NCBI GenBank assembly: GCA_017437925.1
Contig: JAFRWQ010000260.1
Span: forward strand, 1-5,086
DNA from: Bacillota bacterium
Lineage (GTDB): Bacteria > Bacillota_A > Clostridia > Peptostreptococcales > Anaerovoracaceae
DNA length: 5,086 nucleotides
Direction of reading: 5' to 3'
Shown: piece by piece, positions 1 through 4,364 of the stretch
How the letters are laid out: the number at the start of each line of letters is the position of its first letter
How positions within the stretch are numbered: position 1 is the stretch's first letter
The notes under the pieces: model-generated
The model's input: only the letters and a program-made list of their open reading frames with translations
What the model was told of the DNA's origin: nothing
Database searches by the model: none
Program-made: the position numbers and the translations under genes

Positions 1-1
1 C

Positions 2-373
2 CACATCGAGCGGAAGTTCTTTTCGATCCGTCAGCGCCACTTCGTCACCATGGCTGACGGCTTTTCCTTTGAGCTCTCCAGTGAGCTCCTCCACCTCATA
101 AAGGACATAATCAACATCGAGGGCCTGGGCTGGCAGCTGAGGGGGAACATACTGGGCCTTAATTTCGAGCTTTACGATGAAAAGGGCGGAGTCATCGCGG
201 TCATAGGCCAGAAGATGCTGTCCATCCACGACAAATACTGCATAGACATATACAGGCCCGAATTCGAGCCGGAGGTCATCACCATTCTGGTGACCCTGCA
301 GCACATGATAAGGGACAGGGAGGCGTCTGCTTCGTCGTCCTCGTCTTCGTCCGCGTCGGGCGGCCAGAGCTGA
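2..373 (+). CDS. LURP-one-related (YxjI-like) family protein, C-terminal part, 5'-truncated by window edge
   Basis: The reading frame is open from base 2 and continues in frame into the ATG at base 50, so that ATG is most likely internal and the true start lies off the left edge. The visible 123 residues begin HIERKFFSIRQRHFV. They continue through NIEGLGWQLRGN, NFELYDEKGGVIAVIGQK and LSIHDKYCIDIYRPE, which matches the second half of the tubby-like beta-barrel of LURP-one-related/YxjI proteins (usually about 160 residues). I estimate about 50 residues are missing. Members of this fold are small cytoplasmic proteins, some suspected of binding lipid, and the bacterial role is unknown. The C-terminus is odd: after the domain ends at MIRDRE the protein finishes in a 16-residue serine-rich tail (ASASSSSSSSASGGQS), coded by a run of tcg/tcc/tct triplets. 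It is the first visible gene of a co-directional run. The family call is fairly firm; the function is not known. Confidence 0.75.
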   Translation, partial: HIERKFFSIRQRHFVTMADGFSFELSSELLHLIKDIINIEGLGWQLRGNILGLNFELYDEKGGVIAVIGQKMLSIHDKYCIDIYRPEFEPEVITILVTLQHMIRDREASASSSSSSSASGGQS

Positions 374-406
374 TAAGCCCCGGAATTTCAGGCTTTGCAG
401 GCAATT

Positions 407-1084
407 ATGAGATTCGATTTTAAGATAAGCGGCATGAAAGATCTCACCGAAGCGGTGGAGGAGTACGGTTTTCTTCCGTACTTCGAAAACTCCCTGCCCG
501 GCTTTTCCATAGAGGAGCACGCGGACCCTAAGGTCTGGTTTTCCGACGACGAAGAGGGCATCTGGGAGTGGAAGGGCCCCGTCATCAGGGAGACCGGCTG
601 CGCCTACGGCAAGTTCTTCGAGAAGAAGGCGGCCTTCGTCAGCCGGGACTGGTTCCTCGACCTGGCCAATTTCAGGCGCGACGGCTACGATTTCGAAGGC
701 TTTTACAATGACGGCTTCGCGGAATACAGGGACAAGTACCTCTTCGACCTTATAGATACCAAAGGCCCCATACTATCAAAGGAACTCAAGACCGCGGGAG
801 GCTACGGCAAAGGGGGAAGGAAGGGCTTCGACACCTGCGTGAACCGCCTCCAGGCCCGCTGCTTCGTCGTGATCTCCGATTTCGGCTACCTGACCGACCG
901 CCTGGGGAACCGCTACGGCTGGGGCATAGCTGAGTATTCCACACCCGAGCGCTTCATGGGGGAGGACTTCATCGCCCGTATGTACGGCCGCGAGCCAAAA
1001 GAGTCTTACGAAAGGGTGCTGAGCCACATCTGCGGCCTTCTGCCCGGGGTAAAGGCCGAAGACGTGAGGCGTTTTCTGAGGTAG
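407..1084 (+). CDS. AlkZ-related protein (conserved hypothetical, possible DNA-repair link)
   Basis: This codes for about 225 residues. From the ATG at 407 the landmarks are DLTEAVEEYGFLPYF near residue 12, GFSIEEH near 33, a tryptophan-rich block ending WEWKGP at 54-59, RRDGYDFEGFYNDG at 90-103, and GFDTCVNRLQARCFVVISDF at 140-159. I recognise this as the Clostridia-type family usually named AlkZ-related protein, which is distantly linked to the winged-helix DNA glycosylase AlkZ/YcaQ. The link to alkylation or crosslink repair is inherited from the name. I do not see the AlkZ catalytic QxQ motif, so enzyme activity is not supported here. No signal peptide or membrane segment is visible, so it should be cytoplasmic. 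The start is uncertain: TTG at 395 extends the frame by four residues and ATG at 434 shortens it by nine. ATG 407 was preferred because it is an ATG with a weak AGG five bases upstream. It follows the LURP-one gene after 33 bases, and its stop is 3 bases before thpR. Confidence 0.65.
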   Translation: MRFDFKISGMKDLTEAVEEYGFLPYFENSLPGFSIEEHADPKVWFSDDEEGIWEWKGPVIRETGCAYGKFFEKKAAFVSRDWFLDLANFRRDGYDFEGFYNDGFAEYRDKYLFDLIDTKGPILSKELKTAGGYGKGGRKGFDTCVNRLQARCFVVISDFGYLTDRLGNRYGWGIAEYSTPERFMGEDFIARMYGREPKESYERVLSHICGLLPGVKAEDVRRFLR

Positions 1085-1087
1085 ACC

Positions 1088-1639
1088 ATGAGGCTTTTCA
1101 TCGCGTTAAACTTTGACGAAAAGACAAAAGAAAGCATACTGGCGGCGCAGAAAAGGCTCAGGGCTTACGGAAAGGGCAGATTCTCCCCGAAGGAGAACTT
1201 CCACCTTACCCTGGCCTTCATCGGAGAGGCCTCAAAAGACGATCTCCCCGCGATCGTAAAAGCCATGGAAAGCGTTGAATTTCCAAGCCTTGAGCCGGAA
1301 TTTGACAGGACCGGTTTTTTCGCCCGTGACGGCGAGATATGGTGGATAGGCCTTAAGGAAGACCCGGCCCTGATGAAGCTTCAAAAAGACCTGGTGAAGG
1401 CCCTTAAGGCCGAAGGCATAAGGACCGACGCCAAACGCTTCAGGCCCCACATCACCCTGGCAAGGGATATGCATATCGGCGATAAGGCTGTCCGGGAAAG
1501 CATTCTTCCCGAACCCTTCAGGACCCGCGTGGACCGGATCTCCCTTATGAACTCCAACTATCCCGCCAAAGAAGTGCGCTACACCGAGCTGCGCAGCGTA
1601 TGCGCGAAAGAAGGTAAAAATGACCAAAGCAGAGTTTAA
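1088..1639 (+). CDS. thpR: RNA 2',3'-cyclic phosphodiesterase (LigT/ThpR, 2H phosphoesterase)
   Basis: This 183-residue protein has the normal length for ThpR/LigT. The two defining HxTx motifs of the 2H phosphoesterase superfamily are present: HLTL (H39, T41) within ENFHLTLAFIGE, and HITL (H121, T123) within RFRPHITLARD. The N-terminus MRLFIALNFDEKTKE is also typical of the family. ThpR enzymes hydrolyse RNA 2',3'-cyclic phosphate ends to 2'-phosphates and can act on tRNA half ends; a reverse 2'-5' ligase activity is described for some. The start is well supported: GAGG at 1078-1081, spanning the stop codon of the previous gene, sits six bases before the ATG, which implies translational coupling. 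The 3' end overlaps the next gene by 20 bases. The protein is cytoplasmic. Both catalytic motifs are intact and nothing suggests decay. Confidence 0.93.
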   Translation: MRLFIALNFDEKTKESILAAQKRLRAYGKGRFSPKENFHLTLAFIGEASKDDLPAIVKAMESVEFPSLEPEFDRTGFFARDGEIWWIGLKEDPALMKLQKDLVKALKAEGIRTDAKRFRPHITLARDMHIGDKAVRESILPEPFRTRVDRISLMNSNYPAKEVRYTELRSVCAKEGKNDQSRV

Positions 1640-1868
1640 GCAGATCATAATAAGGTCCCTCTCGGCCGGAGGCTTCACCGATATAGACGTTTCGGTATCC
1701 CTCTTCGGCGGAAAAGCCGACATCACCGCCAAAGACACCCGCGGCAAAAAGCGGAAGATCAAGGCCAGGCTCGAGAGCAGATGGGGAAAAGAGACCGTAA
1801 AGCTGGACACCCTTGATAAGGACTGGATCGACGAGCTGGAGATGCTCGACGCGATCCTTGAAGAATAA
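1620..1868 (+). CDS. Unrecognised small charged protein (82 residues)
   Basis: I do not recognise this family. The product starts MTKAEFKQIIIRSLSAGGFTD, has a middle section rich in lysine and arginine (about residues 40-55, RGKKRKIKARLESRWGK) and ends in an acidic helix-like segment (about 66-82, DKDWIDELEMLDAILEE). There is no signal peptide, membrane segment or cysteine motif. The pattern of a short N-terminal helix, a GGKADITAKD strand region, a basic region and an acidic tail suggests a small soluble alpha/beta protein. It is likely a real gene: AAGAAGG at 1608-1614 is five bases before the ATG, the gene overlaps the end of thpR by 20 bases in another frame, and the next gene follows after 20 bases. 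This layout suggests translation coupled to thpR. A nucleic-acid or ribosome-associated role would fit the charge and the neighbour but is only a guess. Confidence 0.7.
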   Translation: MTKAEFKQIIIRSLSAGGFTDIDVSVSLFGGKADITAKDTRGKKRKIKARLESRWGKETVKLDTLDKDWIDELEMLDAILEE

Positions 1869-1888
1869 AACAGGGAAAGGAAGGAAAA

Positions 1889-2548
1889 ATGCGAAGTTTA
1901 AGAGTAACGGGAAAAGGCATGCTGAGACTCAGGCCCGACACGACAAGAATAAGCCTGATCCTGCACGGCCTTTACAAGGAATATGCAGAGGCCCTGAAAA
2001 AGGCCTCAGAGGACTCGGAGGTCCTCAAGGAAGTGCTGCTGAGCTTCGGTTTTAAGAGCAGCGACCTCAAGACCCTCAACTTCAGCGTCGACGCCGAATA
2101 CGAGGGCTATCAGGAGGAGGGCGTCTGGAAGCAGCGCTTCACCGGCTACCGCTTTAACCAGACCATGAAGCTGGAGTTCCCTTCCGACAACGACAGGCTG
2201 GGAAAGATACTCTACGCCCTGGCCCGCTGTCCCGTGGATCCCGAGTTCAGGCTCAGCTACACCGTAAAGGACGAAGAGGCGGCCAAAAACGAGCTTTTGG
2301 GCAGGGCGGTGAGCGACGCGAAAGAAAAGGCCGAGGTCCTCAGCAAAGCAGCCGGGGTGAGCCTGGGAGAGATAATCGACATCGACTATTCCTGGGGCCA
2401 GGTGCGCTTTGAGGCTCCCGTCATGAACAGGTCTCTGATGGCCAAGTCCATGGGGAACGACTGCGCCGAAGAGAGCTACGCTATGGACATCGAGCCCGAC
2501 GACATAGAGGTCTCGGACAGCGTCACCGTGGTCTGGGAGATACATTAA
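1889..2548 (+). CDS. SIMPL domain (DUF541, YggE-like) protein, cytoplasmic form
   Basis: This 219-residue protein has the SIMPL/DUF541 layout from end to end. It has an N-terminal VTGKGMLRLRPDTTRISLIL strand (residues 6-25), where the G-x-G and PD positions are typical, then a long helix region (about 28-55). A YRFNQTMKLEFPSDNDRLGKIL segment follows (87-108), then the family signature DAKEKAEVLSKAAGVSLGEI (143-162), and it ends in a hydrophobic SVTVVWEI strand (211-218). The E. coli relative YggE is periplasmic and linked to oxidative stress tolerance. This copy lacks any signal peptide or N-terminal membrane helix, so it should be cytoplasmic. Its biochemical function is not known. The start is backed by a strong purine-rich ribosome binding site, AGGAAGG at 1878-1884, four bases before the ATG. 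It lies 20 bases after the small charged gene and 30 bases before the next gene, in line with one operon. Confidence 0.85.
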   Translation: MRSLRVTGKGMLRLRPDTTRISLILHGLYKEYAEALKKASEDSEVLKEVLLSFGFKSSDLKTLNFSVDAEYEGYQEEGVWKQRFTGYRFNQTMKLEFPSDNDRLGKILYALARCPVDPEFRLSYTVKDEEAAKNELLGRAVSDAKEKAEVLSKAAGVSLGEIIDIDYSWGQVRFEAPVMNRSLMAKSMGNDCAEESYAMDIEPDDIEVSDSVTVVWEIH

Positions 2549-2578
2549 GACTTATCACCTTAAAGAAAGGAGAAAGCC

Positions 2579-3280
2579 ATGGAATACAAGACCCTGAAAA
2601 TGTACGATAACACCTGGGCCGTGGAGGACGGGGGCGTGAGGATATTCGTCGCCGCCGGAAGCGAAAAAGCCCTGGTCATCGACACCGGCTTCGGAGACAT
2701 CGACGTCATCGAAGCGGTTAGGACCCTGACAGACCTTCCCCTTGAACTCATAAACACCCACGCGGACAGAGACCACGTGGGCGGAAACGGCGCCTTTGAG
2801 AGCTTTTACATGCATCCTTCGGAGGCCGCGGCCTATTACGCGGATCCCTCCCACGGGGGCGAGATAATTCCGGTCTGGGACGGCAGCGTCATAGACCTGG
2901 GCGGAAGGCAGCTCGAGGTCATCCACGTGCCCGGCCACACTCCGGGAAGCATCACCCTGCTCGATAAAGAGCAGCGCTGCGTCATCGGCGGAGATCCGGT
3001 GCAGGAGGGCGGCCGCATATTCATGTTCGGCCCGACCCGCTGCATGAAGGTCTACCCGGCGGGTCTTGAGCACCTGATGGAGAGGGGAGACGAGTTCGAC
3101 TCGGTTTATCCCTCCCACGGAAAGCTCTGCGTCGATAAGTCGGTGATCCCCGCCCTGATCGAAGGGGCGAAGGCGGTGATGGAAGGCAGGGCCGCACCGT
3201 TCAACGAGGAGATGAGAGGCATTCCCATCAGCGTGTACGACGGAGGCCCCTCCAAATTCCTCTGCGGAAGAAAGGAATGA
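2579..3280 (+). CDS. Metallo-beta-lactamase-fold hydrolase with HADRDH metal motif
   Basis: This 233-residue protein has the MBL fold. The metal-binding positions are readable: an IDTGFGD loop (35-40), NTHADRDHVGGNG (H61, D65, H66), VPGHTPGS (H120), IGGD (D139) and YPSHG (H180). The canonical second histidine of HxHxDH is an aspartate here (D63), which I recall as a feature of some Bacillota members of this superfamily rather than a loss. A binuclear metal hydrolase is therefore still plausible, but the substrate cannot be deduced. Beta-lactamase activity is not implied; hydroxyacyl-glutathione (glyoxalase II-like), lactone or phosphodiester substrates are all possible. No signal peptide is visible, so it is probably cytoplasmic. 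The start has the best ribosome binding site in the run (AAAGGAG at 2566-2572, six bases before the ATG). It is the last gene of the plus-strand run and converges on the E2-like gene 48 bases away. Confidence 0.88.
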   Translation: MEYKTLKMYDNTWAVEDGGVRIFVAAGSEKALVIDTGFGDIDVIEAVRTLTDLPLELINTHADRDHVGGNGAFESFYMHPSEAAAYYADPSHGGEIIPVWDGSVIDLGGRQLEVIHVPGHTPGSITLLDKEQRCVIGGDPVQEGGRIFMFGPTRCMKVYPAGLEHLMERGDEFDSVYPSHGKLCVDKSVIPALIEGAKAVMEGRAAPFNEEMRGIPISVYDGGPSKFLCGRKE

Positions 3281-3304
3281 CGATCTGAAGAACCGGGGAT
3301 GAGA

Positions 3305-3322
3305 CCTGCGGTCAGGCTTTTT
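3305..3322 (+). terminator. Candidate weak intrinsic terminator between convergent genes
   Basis: A short hairpin CCTG-CGGT-CAGG (3305-3316) is followed by C and a run of five T. An alternative, mutually exclusive pairing joins GACCTG (3303-3308) to CAGGTC (3323-3328). The position just after the stop of the MBL gene and before the end of the minus-strand gene is right for a terminator, but the four-base stem is short for efficient termination. Low certainty. Confidence 0.35.
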
Positions 3323-3328
3323 CAGGTC

Positions 3329-4234
3329 CTAATTATCTGAATACGAGACCTTCTGAGGCTTGGGCTCGTGGTATTCCAGGCCCTGGTCGAAGCGGACCGT
3401 CTCGGGAGGCTGCTCCAAAAGCTCGGGGTGCTCCAGATACTTTTTGAAATCGCCCAGAAGGCGGGCGTAGTGGGCGCCCGAACAGACCCTCTCGTCGGCT
3501 GTGATGCCTATGGGAAGAAAGCGCTTCATCCTGGTCTCTCCGTTTTCGACGACGGCAATCTTCTCGGGCACTCCCATGCCCAGGAAGAGGCCCACGTTGC
3601 CCCAGTTGTACAGGTGGTGGTTGACGTCGTGAAGGCCTATGGATGCGGTGTTGGTGATGTACATGCCCACGTAGAAGGGGAGCTCCTCCATCAATATGCC
3701 GGGTGCAAGGCCGTAGCGGTCCAGGAACTTCACCAAGGCGACGGCAGCGGTGGCAAGGCCGGGCACGGCGAAGAGGCCGTTCAGGAACTTGTCCACGAAG
3801 CCGGCGGGCTGGTCCCCTCTGTTGGCCGCGACGGCGGCGCTCATCCTGTCGCGCACGTCGTATATGGTGTCGCTCAGGTCGAACTTGATCTTGACCACTG
3901 CCTCGCCCGCGTCGATGTTTTCGGGATCCTTGAGTATGGTAAAGGCGCAGGAGCAGTTGTTCCTCGCGAAGAGCTGCTTGTTCATTATGAAGCGGTTGAC
4001 TTCGGGATTGGCGCTGACCGCCCGCACGTAGGCCGCGACCAGAAGCTGCATGACGGAGATCTTCTCTCCCTTTTCCCTCTTCTGGCGCTTTATGTAATCG
4101 GAGATGATCTCAAGATCCGCCCTGTGCTTCAGGAACACCTGGGCGTCGCAGCGCATGGGCATAACGTAGGCTGTGATCCTGATCACCGGGTCTATGCCCC
4201 TGACCCTTCTTCCGTCCGGTCTTCTTCCAAACAT
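3329..4234 (-). CDS. Stand-alone 2-oxoacid dehydrogenase E2 / acyltransferase-like protein with altered active site
   Basis: The 301-residue product aligns by eye with the catalytic (CAT-fold) domain of dihydrolipoamide acyltransferases. Visible blocks are MQLLVAAYVRAVSANPEVNRFI (62-83), a strand with PFYVGMYITNTASIG (186-200), YNWGNVGLFLGMG (209-221) and the C-terminal ITADERVCSGAHYARLLGDFKKYLEHPELL (244-273). There is no lipoyl domain and no peripheral subunit-binding domain, so it is not a normal E2 subunit. The catalytic motif DHRxxDG reads D247-E248-R249-V-C-S252-G253: the histidine is glutamate and the aspartate is serine. I recall the DER form in related Clostridia proteins; the serine seems less usual. 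Classical CoA acyl transfer is therefore doubtful. There is a hydrophobic stretch at about 151-171. The start is supported by AGAGGA (complement of 4243-4248), eight bases upstream, and by a strong promoter. The gene stands alone, convergent with the MBL gene and divergent from the epimerase gene. Confidence 0.82.
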   Translation of the reverse strand: MFGRRPDGRRVRGIDPVIRITAYVMPMRCDAQVFLKHRADLEIISDYIKRQKREKGEKISVMQLLVAAYVRAVSANPEVNRFIMNKQLFARNNCSCAFTILKDPENIDAGEAVVKIKFDLSDTIYDVRDRMSAAVAANRGDQPAGFVDKFLNGLFAVPGLATAAVALVKFLDRYGLAPGILMEELPFYVGMYITNTASIGLHDVNHHLYNWGNVGLFLGMGVPEKIAVVENGETRMKRFLPIGITADERVCSGAHYARLLGDFKKYLEHPELLEQPPETVRFDQGLEYHEPKPQKVSYSDN

Positions 4235-4271
4235 ATCATAGGTCCTCTTTCAGTTAATAAGTCTATATTTA

Positions 4272-4300
4272 ATTATATCGCATCGGGTCCCGCCGTTCAA
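4272..4300 (-). promoter_or_regulatory. Sigma-70-type promoter for the E2-like gene
   Basis: Read on the minus strand, a -35 box TTGAAC (complement of 4295-4300) is followed after exactly 17 bases by a consensus -10 box TATAAT (complement of 4272-4277). Transcription would start near 4265, giving a leader of about 30 bases that contains the AGAGGA ribosome binding site. The -10 lies in the only AT-rich stretch of the region. This is a near-consensus, probably strong, housekeeping promoter unless it is repressed. Confidence 0.75.
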
Positions 4301-4330
4301 TTTGAAATTGCGACAGACCGCGGCGGGGTC
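4286..4330. repeat. GC-rich inverted repeat flanking the palindrome
   Basis: GGTCCCGCCG (4286-4295) pairs with CGGCGGGGTC (4321-4330): seven Watson-Crick pairs (CCCGCCG with CGGCGGG), two G-T wobbles and a closing G-C. The 25-base interval contains the CAATTTGAAATTG dyad, making a nested structure. It might be a larger protein-binding site or a hairpin in an RNA read toward the epimerase gene. It could also be chance in GC-rich sequence. Confidence 0.4.
4298..4310. promoter_or_regulatory. Operator-like palindrome overlapping the -35 box
   Basis: CAATTTGAAATTG is a perfect dyad of two 6-base arms around a central G. A second perfect dyad, TTCAATTTGAA (4296-4306), overlaps it. The site covers three bases of the minus-strand -35 box, where a bound repressor would block RNA polymerase. 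It also lies about 55 bases before the start codon of the divergent epimerase gene, so one regulator could control both. No regulator gene is in view and I cannot name a family from the site. Confidence 0.5.
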
Positions 4331-4340
4331 ACAAAGACCC
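4326..4340 (+). repeat. Small hairpin in the leader of the epimerase gene
   Basis: GGGTC (4326-4330) and GACCC (4336-4340) are perfect complements around a five-base loop ACAAA. Flanking CCGC (4319-4322) and GCGG (4341-4344) could extend the stem past a bulge. The hairpin ends 11 bases before the GAAAGG ribosome binding site of the downstream gene. It uses the same bases as the right arm of the larger GC-rich repeat, so the two structures would compete. No T run follows, so it is not a terminator. Confidence 0.4.
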
Positions 4341-4364
4341 GCGGCATCAAAGAAAGGCGCAGCC

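Noticed and set aside
50..373. Taking the ATG at base 50 as the true start of the first gene
   Set aside because: The frame is open upstream to the window edge and the residues before it (HIERKFFSIRQRHFVT) fit the LURP-one fold, so the methionine is internal. No ribosome binding site precedes it.
1232..1810. A 192-codon minus-strand open frame opposite thpR and the small gene
   Set aside because: It has no recognisable domain and lies across a gene with intact HxTx motifs; an antisense shadow.
1813..2055. An 80-codon plus-strand frame bridging the small gene and the SIMPL gene
   Set aside because: It overlaps both well-supported genes in another frame, and its composition (many R, K, P) is typical of an out-of-frame reading.
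2006..2545. A 179-codon minus-strand open frame opposite the SIMPL gene
   Set aside because: It is the complement of a clearly recognised SIMPL coding frame and shows no domain of its own.
2555..3118. A 187-codon minus-strand open frame opposite the MBL gene
   Set aside because: The plus strand has all MBL metal motifs and a strong ribosome binding site; the minus frame shows low-information shadow composition.
4264..4330. A plus-strand promoter for the epimerase gene using TATATT (4264-4269), TATATC (4274-4279) or TTGAAA (4302-4307)
   Set aside because: None has a partner box at 16-18 bases: the two -10-like sites lack a -35, and TTGAAA would pair with a GC-rich -10 position. The plus promoter remains unidentified.
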